From Forficula auricularia (taxonomy: Eukaryota > Arthropoda > Insecta > Dermaptera > Forficulidae), in the NCBI GenBank assembly GCA_024734495.1, contig JALMQS010000085.1, forward strand, positions 27,601,178 through 27,665,177: a stretch of DNA of 64,000 nucleotides. The letters run 5' to 3'. Positions 21,469-32,670 of the stretch are shown here, one piece after another. Made by a program: the position numbers and the translations under genes. The notes beneath the pieces are model-generated. The model did no database searches. It worked only from the letters and a program-made list of their open reading frames with translations, and was not told where the DNA came from. Positions within the stretch are counted from its first letter, which is position 1, and every line of letters begins with the position of its first letter.

Positions 21469-22480
21469 TATCTAAATTGGAGTCCAATTCTATTTCTTTC
21501 GCTATTTCTACGGGACACCTAGAATTCTTCTTCCAAAATGCACTGCCTATCAATTAATCGGTGCAGAAGCTAAAATTCGGTCTCCAAGAAGACAGCCGGA
21601 AGGAAGGGCAATTCCAAGAAGAGGAATTTGTTACCAAGGGAGGAAATTGCTGTAATCGAGAAGATTGAAAAGGCGATCATATACCTTTCGCCACCAAGGA
21701 GCGTAACAATCCTACTTTCATCATTTTCTCTAACAAACATTCTCTTTCTGTTAAAATCAAGCAATGATAAAGATACATTCACATTATAGATATTAAATAA
21801 TTCTAACCAGCATCTTTATTATTATTGAAAAGTTCCACATCCTTCCTTTCCATCTAATTTCATTTGTTTTGTTTTTTTTATTTTTATTCTTAATCCATTT
21901 TTATTAAATTTCACACTAAAAGTAGTAAAGAAAATTCACGGTAAATTCAATCAATTTAAGATTTTAAGCATTAAGAGAGATAACCCTGAGAATACACCCA
22001 CCACCAACATTTAAAATCTCAAACCAACATTAGAAACTTCATTTTACCCACTGCAACCTTTTATACTAAGATCGAATGAACAGTTTGGAAGACAAAGAAT
22101 AAATGATCGATTTTCATTAAATTCATGAATTAATTCTATGAATTAATCGAAAGTGTTAACATTTTTAATTATATCTATTATTATTCAATATATTTTGGTT
22201 CTGTTATTTTATGGTAAAATTTGTTTTAAATCATTTTATCAAAAAAGAAAAAAAAAATTATCAGCTGTCCGTTTATTTTTGCTTTTGAGTGTATAAGAAA
22301 AAGATAAGTAATAAATTGTAGTAGTACAAAGATTTATTTAACAGTTCTAGTGCTGGGCCCAGGGGGTAACTACCCACCCTTTCCAGTGGCCTGGTCCTGA
22401 GTACCATGAGAATTGAACTTTATTGGAAAACAAAACTCTTCAATTGCGAGGCGACTGAGTATTTAATATATAATAATAAA
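21469..22480. other. Unassigned AT-rich stretch
   Basis: Short overlapping frames (for example 21570-21782 minus) show no family signature. GGGCCCAGGGGGTAACTACC near 22356 is locally GC-rich. I see no gene or clear repeat. Confidence 0.35.
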
Positions 22481-22484
22481 ACTT

Positions 22485-22605
22485 GAGTAAGATACGAGGT
22501 AGGTTTCACAAAAAAACCTACCTCGTATTTTACTCAAGTTTTATTATTATATATTAAAATGTTTCACCTAGAACCAACACCGAACTCCTTAAAAGTTATT
22601 GAGTA
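22485..22605. repeat. Hairpin repeat of the GGTAGGTTTCA type
   Basis: Near-perfect arms TAATAATAAAACTTGAGTAA / complement meet at ACGAGGTAGGTTTCAC with a very short loop. They are followed by AAAATGTTTCACCTAGAACC. The same arms recur at 43928-44165, where a long insert sits in the loop. Confidence 0.65.
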
Positions 22606-22838
22606 TTTAATATTTCATGGATTCAAAATTGGGAGGGACATTTTACACCGACTGCCCTGACATCTGGCGGATTTATTCTATTTTGCATTATTTCATCTAA
22701 AGAAAACACATCCATTTCTCATCATTTTTATTTATCTCATTTCTTTTCGAATATACTAAAATTCAAGTTCATATTTTTATTAAATTAAATTAAAAAATTA
22801 TTAATTTTTTGTTTGAACTTGAAGAAAATATATCCATT

Positions 22839-22884
22839 ATGGCTGAAATTAAAATCATGGAACACAAATTTCCAATTTATACAG
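22839..22884 (+). pseudogene. Orphan first exon of the zinc-finger family
   Basis: ATG GCT GAA ATT... encodes MAEIKIMEHKFPIYT and ends in phase 1 at a strong donor (ACAG|GTTAGT). The exons at 30949-30997 (AEIKNKDCKYPIHI) and 49577-49646 (...NNPNHYPIYK) have the same end, phase and donor, so this is a third first exon. No matching exon 2 follows before the P element, so it is probably an orphan; splicing to the degraded exons at 33 kb cannot be excluded. Confidence 0.55.
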
Positions 22885-23750
22885 GTTAGTTTTCACATTT
22901 CAACATGTCATGGAATATAAATAAAATCTTTTGTTTATTTATTAAATAATTAATTGTTATCTGTATTGAACATTGTTAGTTTTCTATTATTGTTTTAAAT
23001 TAAACAGTTTAATAGAAAAACTAATTGGTATGACCTAGTAGTCAAATCCAAATAAAAAAAAATAGAAAAAGTACATTCTTGCCTGTACCTGGTGTGCTAT
23101 CTGGGTATATATTGAAACAAAAGAAAAGCCTTGAGAAAGACTGATATAAAAATATGCTTTTCTCTAATCCTGAACAGGACGAATTGTAGTCATCAAAATG
23201 GGCGTTGATATAAAAATCCCTTTTAAAATAATTAAACGTAACCCTTAAAGGAATTAATTGGTAAGTGCTTTTTCAAAATAAGAATGATGTTTCAATATGT
23301 ATATATTCACGCTTATGCTAAAATCTAATGAATGATAGATTAATGGAAATCCACTTACTTTGAAATGACCCTGGAAGCAAACTGACGAAATTGCAAAAGA
23401 GACTTGTTCTTTAAACGTGCAAGAATACCTGCAGAGAAATGGCCAGTCGCATAGAGCCCTTTCTGCCAATGAGGGCCGACCAAGTATCTTTGTACTTATT
23501 TGTAAAGAATTAAGGAATTGTTAATTAAAAGTTATTTGATTTTAAAGATGATATGATTAGTTGATTTTTAAGTAGATTACATGATGAGTTGTATTTTGAG
23601 TGCATTGCATGAGCAGTTGCATTTTACGAGATGATTTAATCAGTATGTTACGATGTAAAGATGACAACTGTTTGCACGACGAACTCCTAGAAATCTGTAA
23701 ACCCCCTATTTGTAAATAAATACTTTTACTTATAAAAACGTGTGTTATTT
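22885..23750. other. Intron-like or intergenic sequence with a transposon end
   Basis: Contains one terminus of the CCCAGATAGCA family at 23098-23112 and otherwise no recognisable gene. The minus-strand frame at 23254-23469 has no family features. Confidence 0.35.
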
Positions 23751-23751
23751 A

Positions 23752-24157
23752 AGTCCCACCTACGAGCCAATAAGTGAAATCCCCCATATATATATAGGAC
23801 GAGCCAAGGGCGAACCCAGGGGGGCGGAGGAGGCGACCGCCCCCCCCCCCCCATAGAGGCCCGTGCCTGGCAAAAAAAATTTGTAAAAAAAACATTTATT
23901 TTTTAAAAAAATTTTAAAATTGAAAATAAAGTTCTATGTGAGTGTGTGTGTGGGGGGGGGGCGCCGTCTCTGATCCCCCCCCTCCCCGCTTGGACAATTC
24001 GATCGCGACACACTTTCGAGATAAAAAGTAGATCTTATATACATCGGGCACCTCATATACATTCACCCCCCCCCCCACAAAAAATTCCTGGATCCGCCCT
24101 TGGGACGAGCTAGCTCAATGTAAGGGGATTTCACTTATTGGCTCGTAGGGGGGTCTT
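23752..24157. repeat. Inverted repeat enclosing a hAT-like MITE
   Basis: CCTACGAGCCAATAAGTGAA (left) and its complement at 24126-24150 form ~30-bp arms. Their loop is occupied by the MITE at 23805-24102, so the original unit was a short hairpin element of about 100 bp. Confidence 0.6.
23805..24102. mobile_element. hAT-type MITE with 8-bp TSD
   Basis: The 298-bp element starts CAAGGGCGAACCCAGG and ends CCTGGATCCGCCCTTG, imperfect inverted repeats. It is flanked by identical GGACGAGC (23797-23804 and 24103-24110). An 8-bp duplication and CA..TG ends fit the hAT superfamily. The interior has long C and G runs and no ORF. Confidence 0.8.
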
Positions 24158-24540
24158 AAATATATACGAGTATATATATATATGGTATGCATATATTTTC
24201 TTGAAATATTAATATAATAATAAGTAATTTGAATATAAAGTTCGTAAAAAAAAGGTGACTATTTTTAATTAATAAAAAATAAATATTCAAATGACGTTTC
24301 AGTTTGTTTTTTTATTAAATTTAAATAATTTCAAAACAGAGAAAATAATTTATTTGAAAACATTTTAAATAAAATATTGCAAGTAGAATTTTCCAGCATT
24401 CTTTTTTTGTTCATTTATTGTGAAATGGTCGAGAATTGAGTTTGTTTGTTTTTTGGCTTTTCGGCCTTTCTAGCCATAAGCCATTTACGATACTAATTAT
24501 TTTATTTAAATTTGTCTCTACCTCGGGGGTCAGATTTTAG

Positions 24541-24617
24541 CCGGATGCCTCGAGTCGGATTCGAACTCGGGTCCTCTTGGTTAGCTGGCTGACATGCTAC
24601 CGCCTAGCCTACCCGAC
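24541..24617 (-). ncRNA. tRNA-like sequence, probable SINE head
   Basis: The minus strand contains GTAGGCTAGGCGG resembling an A box and GAGTTCGAATCC matching a B box, about 35 bases apart. Folding of acceptor and anticodon stems is poor, so this is more likely a tRNA-derived SINE promoter than a working tRNA. Confidence 0.45.
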
Positions 24618-24963
24618 CCCCCCGAGAATTGAGTTGTCCATCTGAAAAAAAAACAAGATTGGAATTAATTTATAATTTGAAAGTTTATATTGGGAAAATA
24701 AGGACAAGTTTTTTATGTGTGACTTTTTTATTTATCCACCACGAGATTTTTGTATATAAGGATAAAAGGAAAAATATTCTATTCTATTTTTTTGTAAGAA
24801 GTGATTACTGTTCTGCTCTGTAATTGATAGGTTATTATTAAAAAGAGAAAAAATTGTGTCTTTTATGAATGTACTAAATCTCTTTTGAAAATTGTATTCT
24901 GATGGCCTTCAATGGTAACGAAGGTAATAAGAAAAATTTAAACGAATGTGTGACATGACTATT

Positions 24964-25007
24964 TGAAGTCCTGAAGAAGTCGGCAAAGTCGACGAAACGT
25001 TGGTGGA
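24964..25007 (+). ncRNA. Hammerhead ribozyme-like motif, family D
   Basis: CTGAAGA (24971), stem II GTCG/CGAC with a short loop, GAAA, then CGTT as the NUH site. Stem I pairing is weak. It sits in a terminal region ending GGTGGATAAATAAA; the partner orientation of this tail lies at 24700-24770. Confidence 0.5.
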
Positions 25008-25084
25008 TAAATAAAAAAGTCACACATAAAAAACTTGTCCTTATATAGAGATTCATAGACACGATCTCAGAATTGTAACTCCCT

Positions 25085-25276
25085 CCGTGGCGCCACTGTC
25101 GCAATCACGCCAACTTGTCACGTGATCAAGCAATAGCGTTTTTTGGTTGATCAAGGCAAGTTTAGGTTTACATTATTAACTAATAATTATAGGAAAACAA
25201 TTTTATAATTCCAATAAAAGTTTTCTATTTATTTTATTAACAAATTGTTTATCTATATCAATTGAATTTACAAAAT
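25085..25276 (+). promoter_or_regulatory. Copy of the zinc-finger family 5' flank
   Basis: Aligns with 30730-30945, the sequence directly before the degraded first exon at 30949. Both share GGCGCCACTGTCGCAATC-type sequence, CCAACTTGTCACGTGATCA (with a CACGTG E-box) and ACTAATAATTATAGGAAAAC. The repeat arm at 25277 has replaced the exon that should follow. Confidence 0.5.
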
Positions 25277-25827
25277 ATATACCGATGGATACATTGTAAG
25301 GTCTTATACGAGACATTTTTATAATTTACCATAATTTTTTTTTTATTTTAATAAATAGCTGTTACAATTTTATTTTTTTTAACATATCATATTTATTAAG
25401 CCAGAAAAAAATCAAAATGCCATTTTAGCTTTTTAGAAATAATTTTTTTAATTACCTATCTAGTCAATATATGGAAATATTTTTTTAAATATTGTATTTA
25501 TTCATTTTATCTAAAAATTAACAAGTGTCGGTTTTTTTTGCTGTTGAGTGTATATAACCAAGTGGTGGCCACACCACACGACTTTCACATTTCTCACTTA
25601 TTTGAAATCATCGCCACACTCCTAATTTTACACCCCTTACTTTGGGGTGGGAGCCCAGTGGGTGTAACAACCTGATAAGCAAGAGGACCACTGAAGGCGG
25701 GCCTCGCAGCTTGTAAATGATATAAATAATGAAGGACAATTGGATAATTTAGAATTCATTAATCGCGTTCTTTTTAAAAGAAGATAAACAGATATATTTC
25801 GAATTTTAACCGGGCACTAACTACGAC
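25277..25827. repeat. Inverted repeat, right arm (interrupted by P element)
   Basis: Partner of 18695-19316 in opposite orientation. It continues beyond the P element at 30087-30180, as shown by the join across the 8-bp duplication ACTACGAC. Confidence 0.65.
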
Positions 25828-27049
25828 CGAGGGGGCTGCAACTTAGATAGGGAAATCGGTCCCAATTTTTCTTTCCCACAGGAGCAGGTCGCCAACATAT
25901 TTTCACCAAAAAATAAAATAATAACATATATATTTTTCGTTTTTTTTAAGAAGAATGGTGTATTTTTGTGAAAACTGCCTAGAATTTTATATTTAAAAAA
26001 AAATTTTAAATTTTTTAAATTTTCTATATTTTATTATGAATTTTTCTGTTATTAAGTTGCTTAAGATCTGTTACTGTCTTCTTTTCTATTCTGACGTTTT
26101 AGGAACAACTATAATATATATATATATATTATATTAATTATTAAAATTGTTAATTGATAATAATAATAAAGATGATAAACAGATAATACATAAGATAAGA
26201 ACATTCCAAAAGGTAATTTTGTCATTTCTGTCAATTAATTTCATTTTATTTATATTAAAAATAATTTAGGCTAAGTAAAATTGCTAGGGAGTTTGTATAT
26301 CATTCAAATTTAACGGTCATTCAACTGTTATAAATAAATTAAATAGTAAATTTCAATATTTCACCTTATTTGTTGAAAGATGCCTCAAACATAAGGAATA
26401 ATAAATCGTAATTAAATTCATTTCTGCATTTAATGAATAGATATTAATAGATTTTGATTTCTTTTAATTAACTAAAAATTTAAATTTGTTGTTCATTTCT
26501 ACATATGTTATTGAAAAAAATATATTTTTCCTAGAAATTTTTTATTGTACCAATAAAAAGTTCAGTCCAATATATTGCAGGGGTTTTCCCACCCCCTACC
26601 TCATGATTCCACCCCCCCCCCTATTTTCATGGAAAATAACCCCCAATTATATTTTTTAAACCACTTCTAAAGAATTAGAAGAGATTTTTATTACCTTTTG
26701 TTGAAATTATTAACTTAAACGTTTTTATTTACATATATCATATAATGCTAATTTTGCATCAATTTTCAACCCCCCCCCCTGTGGGCACCTCTGTATATTG
26801 TATATATATATATCTTTATTAAATTACCTTTTTTTTATAGGTACGGCTCTTATAAGAAAGAGAAAAAAAAGATTTCCTAAACATCCATCAGCTCCATCAG
26901 TAGGTATTTGCTTACAGAATTTTTTTCTTCCATATTCAATGCAATTAAGTTTTCCAAGCAACTTGGGTATAAAGGTTTTATTCTTATATATCTATCTATA
27001 TAATTTTTTTTAAACTACTTTGATAATTCAAAAAAAAAAAAAAAAAAAA

Positions 27050-27778
27050 ATGAAAGGTCACAGGGTCTGTTCTGTTTATCTTTGTGATTCGAAACAATAT
27101 AAAGATTTAGATTCAAAATTAAAGTTTTTTAGATTTCCAGTTAAAGAGGAAACTAGATGTTCTAAGTGGCTGGCATTTGCTTCAAACCCCAAACTTCCCA
27201 TCAAAATTAACTCAAAATTAGTAAACCTATGCATATGTTCTAAACATTTCAGTCAGAATAATCTTAGGGCTAATGGCTTGTTGGTTTGGAACGCCCTCCC
27301 TGACATTAATCCTCCACCAATTTTAAGTGCAAATCATGACTCCTTAGCTAATTCTAATTTTTTAGTATCTTCTTCAGTAGATAGGAATAGTACCGAGAAT
27401 CAAAATTTCGAATTTCCTGACTCTATACAAAATTCTTACTTAAATTTGGATAATGCAATAGGAATAAACGATTCGTCTTCTCTGGGAAATTCAAATGAAC
27501 TTAGGGAAATTGATTTTGAATGTTTAAATGAAGATCCCCAGAATATTAGTTATTTTCCTTTTGAAGAGACAGTCAGTTCTACAATAATAACTAGTCCTAT
27601 TTCTTTAGAAAATAAGGGTACATTATCAAATTTTCAAAATTCTGGCTTAGATGATTTAGGTGTAAGGCCACTTTCTGCCCAGGGCCCTTCAAATTCAGAA
27701 AATAATTCAGAACCTTTCTTTATAAAAAGACCAACAAATCAAAAAAAGATATTCGTCAAATATTTTAAAACAATGTAA
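27050..27778 (+). pseudogene. THAP domain of a P-type transposase
   Basis: From the ATG after a poly-A run the frame reads MKGHRVCSVYLCDSKQ, FFRFPVKEETRCSKWLAFAS, LCICSKHFSQNNL and NALPDINPPP. This is the C2CH zinc-binding THAP fold (Cys-7, Cys-12, a later Cys and His) with the tryptophan and the terminal AVPxxF-like motif (here NALPDI). It would bind the transposon ends. A Ser/Asn-rich linker follows, then a stop at 27776. A coiled-coil segment (ARTLKKKLLRISNKYSKLNN, about 27830-27890) continues in another frame. Confidence 0.8.
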
Positions 27779-27977
27779 TTTAACGAAAACTGATATCACA
27801 CCTAAAAAAAAAATTTTTTACAAACAGCTAGGACATTAAAAAAAAAATTGTTAAGAATTAGTAATAAATATTCCAAATTGAATAATTATTTTAGAAATTT
27901 TAAAAAAATAATCAAATCAAAGAAATTATTTCGGGAAAACTTTCTTTAGCAGAAAATTTAATATTATCAGGTGAATT

Positions 27978-28775
27978 ATGAAACAAAAAAAGACCACCAA
28001 AGGGACTGACAAAGAAAAAAAAAAATTTCTGTCAGTATATAAAAGAAGCCCTAAAACGTATAATTACCTAAGACATCTCATTGTTTTGCCCAGCCCTAGA
28101 ACATTGGCTAGTATCCTTCATAATATTAATTTTTCTCCGGGTTTAAATATACAAATAATGGATTTTTTGAAAGAGAGCAATGAAAAATCTTCTGTAATTG
28201 ACCGCGCAGTAGCTCTTATTTGGGATGAAATGGCTATTAAAAGTAGCTTTTCTTATAATTCTTTCAATGATAAAATTGAAGGATTTGAGGACTTCGGATC
28301 TTTTGGGAAAACAAAAACTTTGGCCAACCATGCTCTTGTATTTATGTTAAGGGGTCTAAACAGAAAATGGAAATTGCCTATTGCCTATTATTTTTGCAAA
28401 GACACTACTTCATCAGGTATTCTAAAAGACATAATTATTAAAATCATTATGGAATTGCAAAATTGTGGTTTTGTTGTAGTTGCGACCATCTGCGACCAAG
28501 GACCAACTAATAAAAGTGCGATAAATAGTCTCATCAAAGATTACATTAAATCCACAAAAAGATATGCAGACAATTTTTTATTTTCCATTAATGATCAAGA
28601 AATCGTCCATTTTTATGACCCTCCACATCTTTTAAAATGTCTTAGGAATCTATTTTTAAATAATAGGGTAAAGATAGCCAATGGATATGCCGAATGGGAT
28701 CATATTACAAGGACTTATGATACCATCTTAAAAACTAATGAATCCCATCCCCAAAATAACACAAGATCATATTAA
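27978..28775 (+). pseudogene. P-type transposase, RNase H-like catalytic region
   Basis: SPKTYNYLRHLIVLPSPRTL corresponds to the conserved block before the catalytic domain. The first acidic residue is in ALIWDEMAIK (Asp codon near 28224), the second in TICDQGPTN (28494-28496). DPPHLLKCLRNL is the conserved His/Leu block that follows. It is separated from the THAP part by frameshifts and from the C-terminal part by one frameshift near 28745. The tail ESHPQNNTRSY is out of frame. Strong family match, inactive copy. Confidence 0.85.
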
Positions 28776-29532
28776 TCCCAAAAGAAAAGAAATGAAAGTT
28801 TCTTTGGCTGCACAGATATTTTCCAATTCTTTTTCAACAGCCATTTATATGTCTATTCATCCCGAACACCGCAAAATTCTTGATAAAGATAAGTACGGTG
28901 AAAAAGCATATTATGAGCAACTATTAAAATTAAAATATGACCCAATATTTTTACCTCCCACAGCAATTTATACATCTAAATTTTTAGAATTCGTTGATAA
29001 ATTGTTTGATAGTTTTAACGGTAAAAGCGAGGACTATGTCAAAACTTTGAGAAACGTTTTAACATCAAAATCATCACACCACGAATTTTGGAACATGGCA
29101 GCAAAAGAGATTGATTCTTGGCTATTTGTAAATAATAAAAACCAACAAAAAAGACAGGGGACACAAATATCATGGGTTGCTAACATCCATGCAATTAAAT
29201 GTCTTTGGGCAAAATTAAAAAGTTTGGGATTTAAAAAACTTAGCGTGGGTCATTTAAATCAAGATCCACTTGAAAATCTTTTTTCTGTTATAAGGCAGCA
29301 TGGTGCCCAAAATATAAACCCAACATGTCCCCAATTTGAAGCTGCTTTTAAAACGTCAATATTGACAAATTTAGCTTCAAACAAAATTAAAAGCAGGAAT
29401 TGTCTTGACGACAACTGCGAAATAATTTTTGACTTAAAAAATTTAATTGGGAATAATCCAAATTCAGTGCCTTTGCTTTCTTCCAAAAACAGCTCCGGTG
29501 AAAAAAGGCCCGTCGCCGCTGCTTTTTATTAA
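28746..29532 (+). pseudogene. P-type transposase, C-terminal catalytic part
   Basis: After ITQDHINPKRKEMKVSLAAQ the frame contains SWVANIHAIKCLWAKLKSLG and HLNQDPLENLFSVIRQHG. The glutamate in DPLENLF (29272-29274) is the third catalytic residue. QFEAAFKTSILTNLAS matches the block following it in THAP9-type proteins. It ends with a stop at 29530 before the conserved terminal block, so the protein is shortened. Overlapping minus frames are shadows. Confidence 0.85.
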
Positions 29533-30086
29533 TGGAGACTGGCCTTTATTAATATTATTGCTATTATCTTAAATTATTTAATCCATTAGCCAAAGTTGAA
29601 GAATCAACTATAATTTCTAGTTATGTTTATTTAATATATACTTATATATATATATATATTTTTTTTTCAGATATCCAGCAAGACATCATGACAAGATTTT
29701 TTTTTAATTTGTTATAAATGTTTTTTTTTTCAATTTGTTAAAATTTTGTATCTGAATTTTATATTAAAATAATAAAAATAATTATATTTATTTATAGTTT
29801 TATTTCATATCTCCCTTTTCTCATAATTTTATTTTAAGAAATAGTTTTTTTTCTAATTTTAAAATTACTCAAAAAAATAATTCCATTCTGGATTGCTATT
29901 CTTAATAATAATAATACTACTACTAATAATAATAATCGACAGCCATGGATTCCTAATACTAATGCTATTTCCCGCCTTTTTCTTTCCCGACTAATGGCTG
30001 CCCGCTTCCGGCTTGTGACGTCACCATAAAAATTGGAACCGCCTTTTAACATTGAGTTGCATCTCTCTATACTCTCTGACTACGAC

Positions 30087-30530
30087 AGTAAAAGCAAAGC
30101 TGTTAGTCTCCTTTTTTAACCGCCAATTTCGCTGTCAAAAGGGTTCCCCCACTCTGCTCACCTCTCCCTCCCCTATCTTAGTTATTGGACCGCTCCCAGG
30201 GTGCAGCACTCAACGAATATTGACCCGGAGATTTAAAAATATAATTTGATTCTCGTCTAATCGGGTTTTAATTAAAAGTACAGTAGATCAATATTAATGT
30301 AATTATTAATATTATAATAATATAATAAATATTATTAATATTATAACTACGAACTATTTTTATTAGAATCAAACCACGTAATAGAACCGAATATGTGCAA
30401 ACGACTCCGGTTCGGTTGATATATATTCAGTTTGGCTCGGTTGGGTTCGTATAGCTCCTTTTCGGGCTGGTTTTTAGACGGTTCGGTTGGCGTCAGCCGA
30501 ATTCCCGCTCTCAATATATATAAAAATAAT
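30087..30530. repeat. Repeat shared with 36100-36900
   Basis: The segment with AGGGTTCCCCCACTCTGCTC, GGACCGCTCCCAGGGTGCAG and the AATATTATAATAATATAATA run recurs at 36120-36180 plus 36518-36830. It ends with GGTTCGGTTGGCGTCAGCCG. The 36-kb copy carries a Penelope-like insertion that this one lacks. Confidence 0.7.
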
Positions 30531-30724
30531 GATTTATCGCCAAGTTGACATTCATTAGTTCAGCGCGACAAGGGGTAATGGTGCGCCACTGGTGGGGAAC
30601 ACTGATGACAGCGAACCTGGCAGTGAGAAAACATAACATCACTCAGGCCAACAGCTTTGTCTGAGCCCAAAAATATTACATTTTAACCAATTTATTTTAA
30701 AGACAGTTTATAAATCTCTCTTTT

Positions 30725-30945
30725 AAATTCAACATTGGCACCACTGTCGCAATCAAGCCAACTTGTCACGTGATCACACACTAGTGTTTTTTTGCTTGAA
30801 AGTGTCAAATTTGGGTTTACATTATTAACTAATAATTATAGGAAAACAATTTTATAATTCCATTAAAAGTTTTTATATCAATTTTATTAACAAATTCTTT
30901 ATCCTGAGTATATCAATTGAAATTACAAATATATATATATATATC
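30725..30945 (+). promoter_or_regulatory. 5' flank of the degraded zinc-finger gene
   Basis: Contains CACGTG (E-box) within TTGTCACGTGATCAC and a conserved ACTAATAATTATAGGAAAAC. It is matched at 25085-25276. The position immediately before the first exon suggests a promoter/5'UTR, but no initiator or TATA element is certain. Confidence 0.4.
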
Positions 30946-30948
30946 TTC

Positions 30949-30997
30949 ACGGAGGCTGAAATAAAGAACAAAGACTGCAAATATCCCATCCATATAG
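30949..30997 (+). pseudogene. Zinc-finger paralogue, exon 1 (start codon lost)
   Basis: ACG GAG GCT GAA ATA AAG ... CAT ATA G ends at a donor (GGTTAGC) in phase 1, as in the intact gene. The codon aligned with ATG is ACG. The peptide TEAEIKNKDCKYPIHI parallels MAEIKIMEHKFPIYT at 22839. Confidence 0.6.
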
Positions 30998-31329
30998 GTT
31001 AGCTATTTTATTGTTTTGTCATTAAATACAATTAATATAAATATAATAATCAATCATCACATTCTTTTCAAATTATATTTAATTACTTTTTTAATATATT
31101 TTTAATAGGAAATTGGTCAATATACTGATAAAGGTAAAGTTTTTTTAAAATATGTATTTTGTTTTCTGACATTTTTATGTTCTAATGAAACATCAAGAAG
31201 TGATTATTCAAATAAGGAAAATGGCTTTATTTTTTTATTTAATTTTGAGATCAATGAATAAATAGTGTCAGTTTTTTATAGGCATTTCGAGAATATTTAA
31301 ATGTTTTGCTATTATTAATTCTATATTTA

Positions 31330-31680
31330 TAAAGATAAGAGTAAATAAATATTATATTTAATATTGATTTACTATGAGTTAAGGATACTAGGTCACTTAT
31401 TTCACATTAAAATTAAAAATTAAAAGAAATAATTTTTTTTCTTTTTCAATATATATATTTTGGGCTATCAACCCATCTTCAGGAAGTACAGTCAGTTACT
31501 TTCTGTACTTCCTGAAGATAGGGTTGATAGCCCAAAATATATATATTGAAAAAGAAAAAAATTATTTCTTTTATTTTTTAATTTTAATGTGAAATAAGTG
31601 ACCTAGTATCCTTAACTCATAGTAAATCAATATTAAATATAATATTTATTTACTCTTATCTTTATTAAAGATGTTTCACC
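31330..31680. repeat. Long hairpin with a hammerhead-like centre
   Basis: Arms 31335-31470 and 31525-31668 are near-perfect inverse complements. The inner parts read GGGCTATCAACCCATCTTCA and its complement, in which CTGAAGA plus a TGGG/CCCA stem and AAAA resemble a decayed ribozyme. ATGTTTCACCTTGCACCAAC follows, as in the other hairpins. Part of the outer arm also occurs at 40360-40410. Confidence 0.6.
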
Positions 31681-32087
31681 TTGCACCAACACCACAATCT
31701 CTACTAATTATCTATATTTATATTCTATGTGGTTATTTAACTGATGTGGCCATCCACATGACTGTACCATACACCCTGATGCGTCTCTTATATTTAATAT
31801 TTAATAAAATTATTTATAATTATTTAGGGGCTCAACCCCCCCCCCCCCCCATTTTGGTTGGTTAGTTTTTGCTTTTAGAGTTTGAAAATATTATAATTTT
31901 AATTTTTCACCCCTCCCCCACCCCATTAATTTTGGGTCGATGTGCACCAAAATCTAATCAGCTCTTAAACTCACTGCACCAATTCTACATGTGAAATTTG
32001 GTTTTGATATTCACACTAGTTTTTGAGCTAGCTTGTACAAAATAATTCGGTAACGCACGAACAGACATTTTGACAAAACAGTTATTA

Positions 32088-32229
32088 AATTGAATTCATA
32101 AATTAATTCCTGTGAATACATTGTAATAGACTGATGAAGAGGGCAAAGCCCTCGAAACTATAGTCTCGTTATAAATAAATAAAATTTATAATTCCAGCAG
32201 AAGACACACTCTTTTATTGTCTCCTTCAA
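32088..32229 (+). mobile_element. Short Penelope-like tail with hammerhead, ~13-bp TSD
   Basis: Only the terminal ~140 bp is present, starting AATTGAATTCATAAATTAAT and ending GTCTCCTTCAA. It is flanked by CAAAACAGTTATTA on both sides (32074-32087, 32227-32240; the last bases are ambiguous with the element end). It is the same tail that ends the RT-coding copy at 4156. Confidence 0.75.
32119..32175 (+). ncRNA. Hammerhead ribozyme, family A (complete core)
   Basis: CTGATGA (32131), stem II AGAGGGC/GCCCTC with an AAA loop, GAAA, palindromic stem III CTATAG, cleavage GTC. Stem I has AG/CT, an internal loop and a six-pair helix (TTGTAA with TTATAA). All conserved residues of a type-I hammerhead with minimal stem III are present; such short stem III forms are known to act as dimers. 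Confidence 0.8.
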
Positions 32230-32670
32230 AACAGTTATTATCTAGAAAAATATAATTATTTCTGATATTCACTTATTTGAGCTTTTTTTGTTGACGAAAT
32301 GTTATGGTTTTATCCAATTTTTTTAATCAAAATAGTTTGACCCGTTTTTGAGATATATATTTCGAAAAACGAACCCTGTATGATAAGAGTAAAAAACAAC
32401 TGAAAAGTTTCAAAATTGCATTAAGTGAGTTATATTTTTTTAAAGGGAGGTTTTCCATTTCAACTATATAAAATTAGGAATAAAATATTTTTGTATTTTT
32501 GTTAAATTAAATTAAATTAAAATTTTCAAATATTATTTAATAGTATTAATAATTAATTAAATTAATTGAACCGCGTAAATTTGAATAATTTCCATGATTC
32601 AGCCTGCGAATTTTTTGCAGTTCATAAATCATTTCATTATTTTTGTTTTGAAAAGGAAAAATGAAATTTA

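Larger units (their letters stand above)
25828..30078 (+). mobile_element. P-element/THAP transposon, 4.25 kb, 8-bp TSD
   Basis: Flanked by identical ACTACGAC (25820-25827, 30079-30086). Removing the element rejoins the inverted-repeat arm as it is found uninterrupted at 18695-18765. The subterminal ends are imperfect inverse complements around TGCAACT...GGTCCCAATTTTT. It encodes, in order, a THAP domain, a coiled coil and a P-type transposase in broken frames. A homologous copy lies inverted at 45047-49440. An 8-bp duplication is the rule for P elements. Confidence 0.85.

Noticed and set aside
26798..27013. 71-residue ORF upstream of the THAP frame with RKRFPKHPSAPSV
   Set aside because: It could be a small upstream exon of the P element, but no acceptor/donor pair gives a consistent join to the THAP ATG.
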